A DNA stretch of 64,000 bases, from contig JAUIJE010000005.1 in assembly GCA_030431455.1 (NCBI GenBank), positions 1 to 64,000 of the forward strand, given 5' to 3'. The notes beneath the pieces are model-generated. The model did not search any database, had not been told where the DNA came from, and was given only the letters and a program-made list of their open reading frames with translations. This DNA comes from a bacterium. Its GTDB lineage: Bacteria; Myxococcota; UBA727; JAUIJE01. This document shows, one piece after another, positions 53,672 through 62,465 of this stretch; positions within the stretch are counted from its first letter, which is position 1, and the number at the start of each line of letters is the position of its first letter. The translations under genes were made by a program, and so were the position numbers.

Positions 53672-54142
53672 GCTCGTTCACCGCATGAAATCTGCGCGAA
53701 TCGTACACCACGCCCCCACCCCGCGCACAAGCCGCGCCCGTTGTCTCCCTCGAAGTACGACATCCCCCACAACCCCCTACACCGCGCGCGGCGCGAGCGG
53801 CGAGCCGAACCCAGCCCCTCCCGCAACACGCGCCTCGTGCGCAAACGCGCACGAGCCCCGAGCGAACGCGAGGGCGTGAACGCCGCGAGCGGAGCGAGCC
53901 TGGCGTGAACGACGCGGGGGTGAAAGGCGACTCGGCGAGCTTGCGAGCCGTGAGCCTGAGGGGGGAGGAACTCCCCCTGCCCACAACAAGTGCCTCGTGC
54001 GCAAACGCGCACGAGCCCGAGCGAACAGCGAGGCGCGGCGACGCGCCAAAGGCGCATGGAGCCGCGTAGGGGGAGTGGGGCCCCACGACACGCTGAGCTT
54101 GCGAAGCGTGAGTGGGGCGAGGGGCCTCCGCCCCTCGGGGGG
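53672..54142. repeat. 471-base repeat-rich spacer with two copies of a hairpin-bearing ~50-bp repeat
   Basis: No gene is seen. CTCGTGCGC-AAAC-GCGCACGAG, a perfect 9-bp stem, occurs at 53834-53855 and 53994-54015 inside about 50 bases of near-identical sequence, 160 bp apart. A 29-bp stretch at 53927-53955 is identical to 9733-9761, and a diverged copy (GAGCTTGCGAAGCGTGAG) lies near 54093. The first 80 bases next to 53671 are less GC-rich and probably hold the promoter of the diguanylate cyclase gene. Confidence 0.8.
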
Positions 54143-55432
54143 CTACTCGAAATCGTCGATGCTGACGAAGGGCACGTCGCGCATGGTGTCGAGCTGGCTG
54201 CGGGCGCCGGAGAGCTGTTCGTTGGTCTCGCGAAGGCGACGGGACAACACCTGCACAAAGCTCCAGAGGAGCTTGACCGCGAGCACCGGCTCTTTGCGAA
54301 TCAGGGTGTAGAAGCTGCGGCGCTGGACCACGAGCAGCCGGGTCGACTCTTTGGCCGTGATCGTGGCCGAACGCGGCGACTGGTCGACGAGGGCCATCTC
54401 GCCGAAGTGCACCCCGGGGTGCAGGTCGACGATGGCCTGGCCCTCCCGGCTGACCCCGACTTTGCCCGCGAGCACGATGTACAGCTCCTCGCCGGAGTCG
54501 CCCTCGACGATGATGTCGGTGTCGGCCTCGTAGGTCTCGAGGTAGGTGATGTTGAGCACCTTCACCAGCTCTTGGTAGGTGAGGTAGCGGAACAGCGGAA
54601 TCTTCTTGAGGGTCTCGAGCTTGAGGTTGACCTCGCGGGCGCGCGCGTCCTCGAGCTCGCGGTCTTTGTCGTCGGCCACGCCGCGCACGATCACCGCGGT
54701 GATGTTGTCCTTGCCGCCGCGATCGTTGGCCAACCCGATCAGCGAGGCGGGGATGGCCGCGGCGTCATCGACCGCGAGCAGCTCGGCCAGCTCGTTGGGG
54801 TCTTCGGTGTAGCCGGACAGGCCGTCCGAACAGATGAGGAAGGTGTCGCCGGGGAGCACGTCGAGGAGCAGCGTGTCCACCTGCACCGACTCTTGGATGC
54901 CCACCGCCCGGGTGATCACGTTGGCGTAGGGGCTGTTGCGGGCTTGTTCGCGCGTCATCTTGCCGCGCTTGATCATCTCCGTGCAGTAGGAGTGGTCTTC
55001 GGAGAGTTGGTGAATGTGGCCGCGGCGCACCATGTACAAGCGGCTGTCGCCGACGTGGCCCATGCACGCCTTGCCCCCGATGACGAGCAACATCACCAGG
55101 GTGGTGCCCATGCCCGCTTTGCCCGAGTCTTGGGTGGCCATGTTGTAGATTTCGTTGCACGCGGTCTGCACCGCGCGCTCGACGAGGCTGGCCACCGCTT
55201 CGCGGTTCTCGGGGGTGTCCTCTTCGGCGAACGCATCGATGACGTCGCGGCTTTCGTTGAGCACGCGCCGCACGCAGGTGGCGGCGTGTTCGCTCGCGAC
55301 CTCGCCGGCGGCATGACCGCCCATGCCATCGCACACGATGTAGAGGCCAAGCTCGGGCTCGAGGAGAAAATAGTCCTCGTTGTGGTCACGCTTTTGACCG
55401 ACGTCGGTCTGACCGTATGCCTCGATTTTCAT
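54143..55432 (-). CDS. PP2C-type protein phosphatase fused to a cyclic-nucleotide-binding domain
   Basis: A 429-residue protein. Residues about 1-250 are a PP2C Ser/Thr phosphatase with the metal-site motifs QKRDHNEDYF, CDGMGGHAAGE, GHVGDSRLYM, CSDGLSGYTED and GGKDNITAV. Residues about 275-395 are a Crp-type cyclic-nucleotide-binding domain (TDIIVEGDSGEELYIVLAGKV, PGVHFGEMALVDQSPRSATI) with the FGEMAL-xxxxPRSAT phosphate-binding cassette. Phosphatase activity could thus be set by cAMP or cGMP. It probably opposes the kinases of this lineage. Start ATG 55432; an AT-rich leader with a GGAGG 14 bases away precedes it. Confidence 0.95.
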   Translation of the reverse strand: MKIEAYGQTDVGQKRDHNEDYFLLEPELGLYIVCDGMGGHAAGEVASEHAATCVRRVLNESRDVIDAFAEEDTPENREAVASLVERAVQTACNEIYNMATQDSGKAGMGTTLVMLLVIGGKACMGHVGDSRLYMVRRGHIHQLSEDHSYCTEMIKRGKMTREQARNSPYANVITRAVGIQESVQVDTLLLDVLPGDTFLICSDGLSGYTEDPNELAELLAVDDAAAIPASLIGLANDRGGKDNITAVIVRGVADDKDRELEDARAREVNLKLETLKKIPLFRYLTYQELVKVLNITYLETYEADTDIIVEGDSGEELYIVLAGKVGVSREGQAIVDLHPGVHFGEMALVDQSPRSATITAKESTRLLVVQRRSFYTLIRKEPVLAVKLLWSFVQVLSRRLRETNEQLSGARSQLDTMRDVPFVSIDDFE

Positions 55433-55562
55433 GGTGCGTTTTTTCGCCTCCTCGGCGGAGATTGCCCTTGTCTTGCGCAGGCGTCAAACCCAGTCTGACC
55501 CTTGACGAGCGCGCCCGGGCACGGCATCCGGGGCCCCTCGACACGCATCGAGAGGGGGCGAG

Positions 55563-56315
55563 ATGAACAAGCTCTATCCTTCGGCCCAAGCGGCCACCGC
55601 CGACATCAAAGATGGCGCGGTGTTGATGAGCGGCGGCTTCGGCCTCTGCGGCAATCCCGAAAACCTCATCCTCGCGTTGCGCGACCACGGGGTGAAGGGC
55701 CTGTCGATCATCAGCAACAACTGCGGTACCACCGAGCACGGCCTCGGCGTGCTGTTGCAGAACGGCCAGGTGGCCAAGATGACCTCCAGCTACGTTGGGG
55801 AGAACAAAGAGTTCGAGCGGCAGTACCTGTCCGGCGAGCTCGAGGTCGAGCTTGTGCCCCAGGGCACACTGGCCGAACGGATTCGCGCCGGCGCCGCCGG
55901 CATCCCCGCGTTCTTCACCGCCACCGGGGTGGGCACCCAGGTGTCCGAGGGGGGCCTGCCCATGCGCTACGCCGACGACGGGAGCGTGGCCAAAGCCAGC
56001 CCCAAAAAAGAGGTCCGCGCCTTCGGCGGGCGCGACTACGTCATGGAGACCGCCCTCGTCGCGGACTTCGCCATCGTGCGCGCGCACAAAGCGGACACCC
56101 AAGGCAACCTCGTGTTCCGCAAGACCGCGCGCAACTTCTCCCCGATGATGTGCGGCGCGGCCAAGGTCACCATCGTCGAGGCCGAGCACATCGTCGAGCC
56201 GGGGGAGATCGACCCCGACCAGGTGCACGTGCCCGGCGTGTACGTGCAGCGCCTGATCAAAGGCGAGCACTACGAAAAATGGATCGAACAACGCACCGTC
56301 CGGCCCCGCGCCTGA
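55563..56315 (+). CDS. 3-oxoacid CoA-transferase subunit A
   Basis: The alpha subunit of a succinyl-CoA/acetoacetate-type CoA-transferase, which moves CoA between acids such as succinate and acetoacetate. The 250-residue product starts [20 protein letters not shown] and has the glycine-rich [26 protein letters not shown] and [15 protein letters not shown] segments. Length is normal. ATG 55563 has a purine-rich GAGGGGGCGAG directly before it. The beta-subunit gene follows after 21 bp, so the two form one operon. Role: ketone-body or acetoacetate/PHB metabolism. Confidence 0.95.
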   Translation: MNKLYPSAQAATADIKDGAVLMSGGFGLCGNPENLILALRDHGVKGLSIISNNCGTTEHGLGVLLQNGQVAKMTSSYVGENKEFERQYLSGELEVELVPQGTLAERIRAGAAGIPAFFTATGVGTQVSEGGLPMRYADDGSVAKASPKKEVRAFGGRDYVMETALVADFAIVRAHKADTQGNLVFRKTARNFSPMMCGAAKVTIVEAEHIVEPGEIDPDQVHVPGVYVQRLIKGEHYEKWIEQRTVRPRA

Positions 56316-56336
56316 CCGTCGACACTGGAGGACGCC

Positions 56337-56999
56337 ATGGCTCTCGACCGTGAAGGCATCGTCAAACGCGCCGCCCAAGAACTGCAGGACGGGTTTTACG
56401 TCAACCTCGGCATCGGCATGCCCACCCTCGTGGCCAATCACATCCCCGACGGGATGGACGTAGTGCTGCAGAGCGAAAACGGCATGCTCGGCGTCGGCCC
56501 GTTCCCCCTCGACGGGGAAGAGGACGCGGACCTGATCAACGCGGGCAAACAGACCGTGACCGCCCTGCCCGGCACCGCCTTTTTCTCGTCCGCGGAGTCC
56601 TTCGGGATGATCCGCGGGGGGCACATCCAGCTCACCATCCTCGGCGCGATGCAAGTCTCGAACAAAGGCGACATCGCCAACTGGATGATCCCCGGCAAGA
56701 TGGTCAAGGGCATGGGCGGGGCCATGGACCTCGTCGCCGGCTCGCCCCGGGTGGTGGTGACGATGACCCACGCGGCCAAAGACGGGACCCCGAAGATCCT
56801 CGAGGAGTGCGACCTGCCCATGACCGGCACCGCCTGCGTCGACCTCATCATCACCGACCTCGCGGTGTTCGAGGTGGCCCGCGGCCAGGGCATGACCCTG
56901 ATCGAAAAGGCCCCCGGCGTCAGCGTCGACGACGTCAGGGCCAAGACCGGCGCGCCCTTCGACGTCAGCGCATCGCTCAAAGACATCGACGTGGCCTGA
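56337..56999 (+). CDS. 3-oxoacid CoA-transferase subunit B
   Basis: The beta subunit of the same CoA-transferase. The catalytic glutamate that forms the acyl-CoA anhydride/thioester intermediate is E47 in [14 protein letters not shown]. Other landmarks are the start [20 protein letters not shown], the oxyanion segment [10 protein letters not shown], and [18 protein letters not shown]. The 220-residue length is typical. GGAGGAC lies upstream of ATG 56337. It is convergent with the hypothetical gene at 57006, six bases away. Confidence 0.96.
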   Translation: MALDREGIVKRAAQELQDGFYVNLGIGMPTLVANHIPDGMDVVLQSENGMLGVGPFPLDGEEDADLINAGKQTVTALPGTAFFSSAESFGMIRGGHIQLTILGAMQVSNKGDIANWMIPGKMVKGMGGAMDLVAGSPRVVVTMTHAAKDGTPKILEECDLPMTGTACVDLIITDLAVFEVARGQGMTLIEKAPGVSVDDVRAKTGAPFDVSASLKDIDVA

Positions 57000-57005
57000 G
57001 CCGCC

Positions 57006-57485
57006 TCAGCCGTTTTCGGTCCTGAGCTGTTTGACCGCCTCGAGGGCCTCGGGGGTGAGCTCACGCCAGAGCGTGCGCGAGCCGCTCTTGAGCGCGCGGG
57101 CAATGCGTTTGTCCTCGACGTAGACCCGGCTGGCCTGGGTCAACCCCAACGCCCGAATGAACGGTGACTTGGCGAAGCGGCTCTTGGCGGTGGCGTACAC
57201 CGTGCGCACCTCGTCGTCGCAGTGCACCACCCACACGATGTTCTCGCCGGGGGGCGGCACCTGCTCGGGGCCGGCGGCCGTGGCCTCGGGGATGGGCGCG
57301 CCCTCGCGCGAACGTTGGGCAAGGACCGCGCCCTCGGCGGTGAGCGCGTTGCGTTGGGCGTTGTCCTGAATCTGGGCCAGGGCCCGCATCAAAAACGCGG
57401 TGTCGCCCTCGAGGACCACGTGGGTGTCCGGTCCGATGCGGACCTCGATCTTGCCGTGCCCGGGGGGCCCTTCGTCGCTCTTCAC
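57006..57485 (-). CDS. Hypothetical protein
   Basis: I do not recognise this 159-residue protein. It starts with GTG at 57485, close to a weak GAAAGA. The product is soluble and of mixed alpha/beta composition: HVVLEGDTAFLMRALAQIQD, NIVWVVHCDDEVRTVYATAK and ALGLTQASRVYVEDKRIAR. The central VVHCDDEVRTVY could be a nucleotide- or ligand-binding strand. It lies between convergent and divergent genes and is probably a single transcription unit. Confidence 0.65.
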   Translation of the reverse strand: MKSDEGPPGHGKIEVRIGPDTHVVLEGDTAFLMRALAQIQDNAQRNALTAEGAVLAQRSREGAPIPEATAAGPEQVPPPGENIVWVVHCDDEVRTVYATAKSRFAKSPFIRALGLTQASRVYVEDKRIARALKSGSRTLWRELTPEALEAVKQLRTENG

Positions 57486-57550
57486 TCTTTCAATCTAACA
57501 CCACGCCCCCCCGGTTCGATTCGTGTCCCAACCGGCTACACTCGTGGCCG

Positions 57551-58591
57551 ATGTCACAGGTGTTGCTCGCCCTCGAACGCGCCCTCGACGCGCGCCATCC
57601 CGGCTGGGCCGAGGACGACGCGGTGGTGCGCGCGGCCCAAGCCCAGAGCGAAGCCTTCACCGCCGACGAGACCGCCCGCCGCACCCGGCCCATGCGCGGC
57701 CTCGACCTGCTCGCCTACCTCGCCTACTTCGCCCCCCGGGGCATCGCCGCCGCCGCCCGCATCCTGCCCGCCGCCCTCGACGTGGGCCAGCCGCGCCGCA
57801 TCGTCGACTGGGGCGCCGGGGTCGGCACCGCCTCGTTGGTGGCCGCGTCGTGTTCGGACGCGCGGCTGGTGCTCATCGACGCCCAGCGCGCGGCCCTCGA
57901 CGTGGCCGCGGCTTTGCTCGCCCCCCTCGACGTCGAGCTCGGCGCGTCGTTGCCCCCGGGGCTCGGCGCGGGCGACACCCTGTTGTTGAGCTTTTCCTTC
58001 GCGGAAATGGTGCACAGCCAATCCTTTGCCCAGGTGACCGACCCGCTGCGCCACGCCGCCCGCCGGGGGGCCCAGCTGGTGCTCATCGACGCTGGCGACC
58101 GCAAGAGCGCCCGCCCGGTGCAGCAGCTGCGCGACCTGCTCGTCGACGACGACGTGGCCATCGCCGCCCCCTGTCCCCACCGCGACCCGTGCCCCGCCCT
58201 GGTCCGCGAACGCGACTGGTGCCACACCCGGGTCCCGCGCAACCTCACCCCCCGCTTGGCCGCCTTCGCCGAACGGGTGGGCCGGGACGCCGACGTCATG
58301 GCCTGCGCGTATCTCGTCACCCAACCCAGACCCGGGGCCGCGGACGACGACCGTCCCCCGGTTCGGGTGCTGAGCCGCCCCAAGGTCGAAAAGGGCCGGG
58401 TGCGGGTCCCCGTGTGCGGGCCCGCCGGCGTCCGCTTCCTCCAGGCCAAGCGGCGCGACAAAGCCGCCACCAAATGTGTGCGCAACCTCGACCGCGGCGA
58501 TCGTCCCGACGTCGACCCGGCCACCGCCCGGGGCGACACCATTCACGTCGACGACGCGGTGGAGACCGCCCCCAAGGGGCGCTTCCCGTGA
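57551..58591 (+). CDS. Rsm22-like (METTL17-type) methyltransferase
   Basis: A 346-residue protein of the Rsm22 family, related to the mitochondrial ribosome assembly factor METTL17. The SAM-binding glycine loop is VDWGAGVGTASLVA (about 95-108), followed by LVLIDAQRAAL. The family's Cys/His cluster is present: APCPHRDPCPAL and RDWCHTRVPR, which in METTL17 binds a 4Fe-4S cluster. A C-terminal RVLSRPKVEKGRVRVPVC segment is also typical. It may act on the small ribosomal subunit. It is coupled to the Cys-cluster gene downstream by a four-base overlap (GTGA). Confidence 0.87.
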   Translation: MSQVLLALERALDARHPGWAEDDAVVRAAQAQSEAFTADETARRTRPMRGLDLLAYLAYFAPRGIAAAARILPAALDVGQPRRIVDWGAGVGTASLVAASCSDARLVLIDAQRAALDVAAALLAPLDVELGASLPPGLGAGDTLLLSFSFAEMVHSQSFAQVTDPLRHAARRGAQLVLIDAGDRKSARPVQQLRDLLVDDDVAIAAPCPHRDPCPALVRERDWCHTRVPRNLTPRLAAFAERVGRDADVMACAYLVTQPRPGAADDDRPPVRVLSRPKVEKGRVRVPVCGPAGVRFLQAKRRDKAATKCVRNLDRGDRPDVDPATARGDTIHVDDAVETAPKGRFP

Positions 58592-59361
58592 GCGGCGCCC
58601 TCGTCGTGCTCAACGACGCGCCCCCCGTGGGCCCCTTGGAGCAGGCGGTGCATGACCTGTGGGCCACGGTCTGGGCCAAGCGGTTTTCGCCCCGGGGGCT
58701 TTGGACCCGGGCCAAGCTGATGCGCTCGTTCAACCTCGAGTTCATCCGGCTCGGCCAGGTCCGGGTCACGGTGCCGCACGGCAGGGTGCCCGACTGCGAC
58801 GAGTGTCTCGAGCTGTGCTGCACCGGCGAAAACGCCTTGGTCAGCCTGCGCCTGCCCGACATCGCGCGGCTCTGTGACCAGGGCCTGTCGTCGTACGTGG
58901 TGCACGAGCGGCCTCCCGAAAAGGGCTACGACCAGGGCGCGACGGTGGCGCGGCGGGAGGCGGACACCAGCGTGTTCCACCGGATGTTCCCGGTGTTGCG
59001 CCGGGACGCGACCGGCACCTGCGCCCTGCTCACCGACGAGCGGACGTGCGGGGTCTGGCCCCACTGGCCGGTGTCCTGTGCGCGCTATCCCTACGCATTG
59101 GATGCGCTCTCCAAGGAGGTGTTCTGGGCCAAGGGGTGCAGGAGCTTTGTGACCCTCCCGAGCAGCGAAGCCCCGCCCCACATCCGGCGCCTGGTCCGGG
59201 CCGCGGTGGAGGGCTACAACCAGCGCATCCGCGACCTGTTCTTGGTTCACCTCGCGCTCGAGGAGCTGCACACCCTGGGGCTCACCGCCCACCTCGCCCT
59301 GCCCGCGTCGTGGCGGCAGCGGCTGCCCCCCGCGCCCGCGGGTCCGGGGGTGCCGACGTGA
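58588..59361 (+). CDS. YkgJ-like Cys-cluster protein
   Basis: A 257-residue soluble protein with the Cys pattern of the YkgJ family (zinc or iron-sulfur cluster): VPDCDECLELCCTGENALVS, CALLTDERTCGVWPHWPVSC and KGCRSF. The GTG start overlaps the methyltransferase stop (GTGA) and its own stop overlaps the next start in the same way. Being coupled to an Rsm22 homologue, itself a cluster-binding protein, fits a role in metal-cluster or ribosome maturation (inference). Substrate unknown. Confidence 0.85.
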   Translation: MSGALVVLNDAPPVGPLEQAVHDLWATVWAKRFSPRGLWTRAKLMRSFNLEFIRLGQVRVTVPHGRVPDCDECLELCCTGENALVSLRLPDIARLCDQGLSSYVVHERPPEKGYDQGATVARREADTSVFHRMFPVLRRDATGTCALLTDERTCGVWPHWPVSCARYPYALDALSKEVFWAKGCRSFVTLPSSEAPPHIRRLVRAAVEGYNQRIRDLFLVHLALEELHTLGLTAHLALPASWRQRLPPAPAGPGVPT

Positions 59362-60275
59362 CCTTCGCCCTCGACGTGCGCGGGGTCGATCTCGGCTTCG
59401 CCGGTACCCAGATTCTGCACCGGGTCAGCTTCGCCCTGCACCGCGGGGAGCTCTGCGCGCTGCTGGGCCCCTCGGGCGCGGGCAAGTCGACGTTGATGCG
59501 GGCGGTGCTCGGCGAGAACGCCCCCGATGCGGGCGAGATCATGCGCCGTGGCGCCGGTGGCGCCCCCCTGAGCATTGGGTACGTGCCCCAGGACGACGCC
59601 GTGCACCGCACGCTCTCCGCGCGCGCCGCGCTGGGGTACGCGGCCGAGCTGCGCCTGCCCGACGCCGACCACGCCACACGCCAAAAACGCGTCCAAGAGG
59701 TGCTCGCCCAGGTCGGCCTCACCGAGCGCGCCGACCTCGCCATCCGCCGCCTGTCCGGCGGCCAGCGCAAGCGGGTGTCGCTGGGCCTGGAGTTGCTCAC
59801 CACCCCCGACCTGCTCATTCTCGACGAGCCCACCTCCGGCCTCGACCCGGGCCTGGAGCGCAAGATGATGACGCTGTTTCGGGACCTGGCGGAGAGCGGC
59901 CGGGTGGTGATCGTCGCCACCCACGCGATGGAGTCCTTGCGCCAGTGCCACCTGATGCTCATGTTGGTCAAAGGGCGCGTGGTGTTTTTTGGGCCCCCCG
60001 CCGCCGCCCTCGACCACTTCCGGGTGCCGACCTTCGCCGAGGTGTTTGCGGTGCTGGAGCAAAGGACCCCAGATCAGTGGCAAGCGACCTTCGCGCGCAG
60101 CCAGACCGCCCAGGCGGTGCGCACCCGCGCCGCGCCGGTCCCGGGCCGCCCCCCCGGGCCGACCGCGGCCGCCCGCGCCACGCCGGCCGCGGCCGAGCCT
60201 CCCCCCGACGAGCCGCCGGCCACGTCCCCCGACGACGAGCTGTCCGCGCTCAAACAGAAGATGGGCCTGTCGTGA
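59358..60275 (+). CDS. ABC transporter ATP-binding protein (ABCG/ABC-2 type)
   Basis: A 305-residue ATPase with Walker A GPSGAGKST, Q-loop GYVPQDDAVHRTLSARA, signature RLSGGQRKRVSLGLELLT, Walker B LLILDEPTSGLDPGLE and H-loop VATHAME. The spacing and the Q-loop sequence fit the ABCG/eye-pigment group of exporters. The last 60 residues are Pro/Ala-rich and disordered, with an unusual ending DDELSALKQKMGLS. The GTG start overlaps the Cys-cluster gene stop; the permease gene overlaps its own stop (GTGA). Confidence 0.93.
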   Translation: MTFALDVRGVDLGFAGTQILHRVSFALHRGELCALLGPSGAGKSTLMRAVLGENAPDAGEIMRRGAGGAPLSIGYVPQDDAVHRTLSARAALGYAAELRLPDADHATRQKRVQEVLAQVGLTERADLAIRRLSGGQRKRVSLGLELLTTPDLLILDEPTSGLDPGLERKMMTLFRDLAESGRVVIVATHAMESLRQCHLMLMLVKGRVVFFGPPAAALDHFRVPTFAEVFAVLEQRTPDQWQATFARSQTAQAVRTRAAPVPGRPPGPTAAARATPAAAEPPPDEPPATSPDDELSALKQKMGLS

Positions 60276-61024
60276 CCGCCACCGCCTCGTCCCCGATCCG
60301 CCACCAAGCGGGGGTGCTCACCCGGCGCTACGCGGCGTGCCTGTGGGGGGACAAGGCCAGCCTGCTGCTGCTCTTTGGCCAGGCCCCGCTCATCGGCTAC
60401 TTCTGCACCCTGGTGTGGGGCGGGATCGAGACAGACACAGAGACATTGCGGTTTATCCTGTGCCTCTCGGCGCATTGGTTCGGGCTCATCGACGCCTGCC
60501 GCGAGATCGTCAAGGAGCGCGCGATCTTTGCCCGCGAGCGTGTGTTTGGCCTGTCCGTGACCGGGTACGTGCTCAGCAAGCTCGCCGTGCTCGGGGTGGT
60601 GGCGGTGACCCAGGTGGTGTTGCTGCAGTTCACGGTGGAGTGGTCGTTGGCCCTGCACGGCCCCATGTTGCTGCAGACCCTGTTGCTGTCTCTGTGCGCG
60701 TTGTCCGGGGTGGGCCTCGGGCTGTTGGTCTCGGCCCTGGCCAAGACCCAGGAGCGGGCGGTGTTCGCGGTGCCGCTGTTGATCCTCCCGCAGATCTTGT
60801 TCTCCGAGTTCGCGGTGCCGCGGAAGTATTTCGGCGCCGTCGTCGACGTGGTGGAGAAGTTCATGCCCGTGCGGTGGGCCTACACCGCGTTTCAGGCCAG
60901 CGCCGAGCTGTCGCCGAAGTACGGCGACGTGGCGCTGGGGGTGCTGGCCCAGCTCGGGTTCGTGGTTGTGTTCTTGGTGGGGATCGCGGCCCTGTTGCTG
61001 CCCCGCCGGTCTCAAGTGCAGTAG
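60272..61024 (+). CDS. ABC-2-type permease
   Basis: A 250-residue membrane component of the exporter. Six hydrophobic segments are visible, among them LLLLFGQAPLIGYFCTLVWG, GYVLSKLAVLGVVAVTQVVLL, LLQTLLLSLCALSGVGLGLLVSAL and LGVLAQLGFVVVFLVGIAALLL; the cytosolic EIVKERAIFARERVFG matches the coupling helix of ABC-2 permeases. It overlaps the ATPase gene by four bases, so the pair forms one transporter. Substrate unknown; lipid or small-molecule export is typical. Confidence 0.92.
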   Translation: MTATASSPIRHQAGVLTRRYAACLWGDKASLLLLFGQAPLIGYFCTLVWGGIETDTETLRFILCLSAHWFGLIDACREIVKERAIFARERVFGLSVTGYVLSKLAVLGVVAVTQVVLLQFTVEWSLALHGPMLLQTLLLSLCALSGVGLGLLVSALAKTQERAVFAVPLLILPQILFSEFAVPRKYFGAVVDVVEKFMPVRWAYTAFQASAELSPKYGDVALGVLAQLGFVVVFLVGIAALLLPRRSQVQ

Positions 61025-61033
61025 GGTTTCCCC

Positions 61034-61525
61034 GTGAAGAAATGGTTGGTCGCGGCGCTGGTGGTGGTGGTGATGGCGGTGGGGTATCTCGCCGTCGCCC
61101 ACGTGTCCGGGGGCGCGTTTTGGACGATGGGCTTGCCCCTGGGCGGGGAGCGCGGCTACCTGCGGCGGCAGGCGTTGGCGTTTCTCGAGGACATCCAGTT
61201 CAAAGACTTCGACAGCGCCGTGCGGTACCACAGCCCGGAGGACCAGAAGGACGTGGACATCAAGTTCCTCCTCTGGAAGCTGTTCAAGCTCAAGCCCGAG
61301 CAGCTTGACCTCATCGACTACGAGGTGGTCTTTGCTGAGCTTGACTCGTCAAAGCTCCGGGGCCGGGTGAAGGTGCGGATGACGGTCAAAGAGCTGGTGT
61401 ACAAAAAGCTCCGCGACCAGGAGATGGTCTTGTACTTCTACCGCGACACCGTGGATGGGCCCTGGTTCATGAAGTTCGAGGACTCGTTGCGCGAGGCCGA
61501 TCGCGCCCCCGACAAGAAGCGATAG
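61034..61525 (+). CDS. Membrane-anchored NTF2-like protein, hypothetical
   Basis: A 163-residue protein with one N-terminal helix (KKWLVAALVVVVMAVGYLAVA) serving as signal anchor. The rest resembles an NTF2/DUF4878-like fold: a first helix RRQALAFLEDIQFKDFDSAV, YHSPEDQKD, and C-terminal strands ELVYKKLRDQEMVLYFYRDT and GPWFMKFED. The GTG start at 61034 has AGGG seven bases upstream. It follows the ABC permease by nine bases and is probably in that operon, perhaps as a periplasmic accessory. Exact family not confirmed. Confidence 0.78.
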   Translation: MKKWLVAALVVVVMAVGYLAVAHVSGGAFWTMGLPLGGERGYLRRQALAFLEDIQFKDFDSAVRYHSPEDQKDVDIKFLLWKLFKLKPEQLDLIDYEVVFAELDSSKLRGRVKVRMTVKELVYKKLRDQEMVLYFYRDTVDGPWFMKFEDSLREADRAPDKKR

Positions 61526-61567
61526 CCACCGGCAAGTCGCCGTAAAATAAGGTCTTTTCCCGCCCGA

Positions 61568-62461
61568 TCAGGACTTGTCGACCACCCGCAACAACGCCCG
61601 CCCATCCGCGCACCGCACGTAGGCGGTGTCGCCGACCTCGGCGCTGTCCGCGGGCAACGCCTCGCCCCGGGTGAAGCCCAGGCCGTCGACCACCCGCAAC
61701 CGCTCTTCCCCAAAGACCCGCAGGTCGTGGATCCGGCCCATGCCCCGGGCCAGGCAATAGGTGGCCTGGGCGGTCATGGGGCCGCCCACCAGCCGATCGC
61801 GGGCCCGCGGCCGACGGGCCCGCACCGTGGGGGTCGGCCCCTGGGCGGTCGGGGTCCTTGCCCCCCGCGCGACATCGAGAACCGCCTCTTGCATCAATGT
61901 CCCTGCACGGGTGGCGAGGATGTCGAGCAGCTCGTCCAGCGTCGCCCCCAGCGGCACCGCCACCCGCCGCTGGGCCCAGATCGGCCCCGCGTCCTCGCCC
62001 GCCACCACCTGGTGCACGGTCAACCCGCCCTCGAGGTCGCCGTGCTTGAACATCCAGAACAGCGGACTCGGTCCCCGGTACCGCGGCAACAGCGACGGGT
62101 GCAGGTTGATCGCCCCGTGGGCGGGGGCGCCGAACACCGCCGCGGGCACGAGCTGGTTGAAAAAACAGATCACCAGCAGGTCGAGCTCTTCCCCGGCCAC
62201 GAACTCGGCCACCGCGGGGCGGCCCGCGTCGCCAACCACCCACGCGGGGATGCCCCGCTGGGCCGCGAGCACGAACGGGTCGAGCCCGCGCCGGAGGAAG
62301 TCATCGCGCGCGGCCTCCGCGCGCTCAAACAACGGTTGGCGCCGGCCGATGAGGCCCCCCACCGGCTTGAGCACAAAACGCACGTCGTGTCCGGCGGTGA
62401 GCAACGCTTCGAGCACCCGGACGGAGACGACGTTCTCCATGCCGAAAAAGCCCAAGCGCAC
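61568..62461 (-). CDS. Formyltransferase-family protein (Fmt-like)
   Basis: A 297-residue protein of the formyltransferase fold, which moves a formyl group from 10-formyltetrahydrofolate. The catalytic triad is complete: N119 and H121 in GAINLHPSLLPRYRGPSPL, and D157 in VVAGEDAGPI. The C-terminal domain (about 210-297) is shaped like the Fmt tRNA-binding part (GFTRGEALPADSAEVGDTAY) but shorter and diverged. It could be a second Fmt or a sugar/amine formyltransferase. GTG 62461 starts just after the stop of the FG-GAP gene on the same strand. Confidence 0.88.
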   Translation of the reverse strand: MRLGFFGMENVVSVRVLEALLTAGHDVRFVLKPVGGLIGRRQPLFERAEAARDDFLRRGLDPFVLAAQRGIPAWVVGDAGRPAVAEFVAGEELDLLVICFFNQLVPAAVFGAPAHGAINLHPSLLPRYRGPSPLFWMFKHGDLEGGLTVHQVVAGEDAGPIWAQRRVAVPLGATLDELLDILATRAGTLMQEAVLDVARGARTPTAQGPTPTVRARRPRARDRLVGGPMTAQATYCLARGMGRIHDLRVFGEERLRVVDGLGFTRGEALPADSAEVGDTAYVRCADGRALLRVVDKS

Positions 62462-62465
62462 CGGG

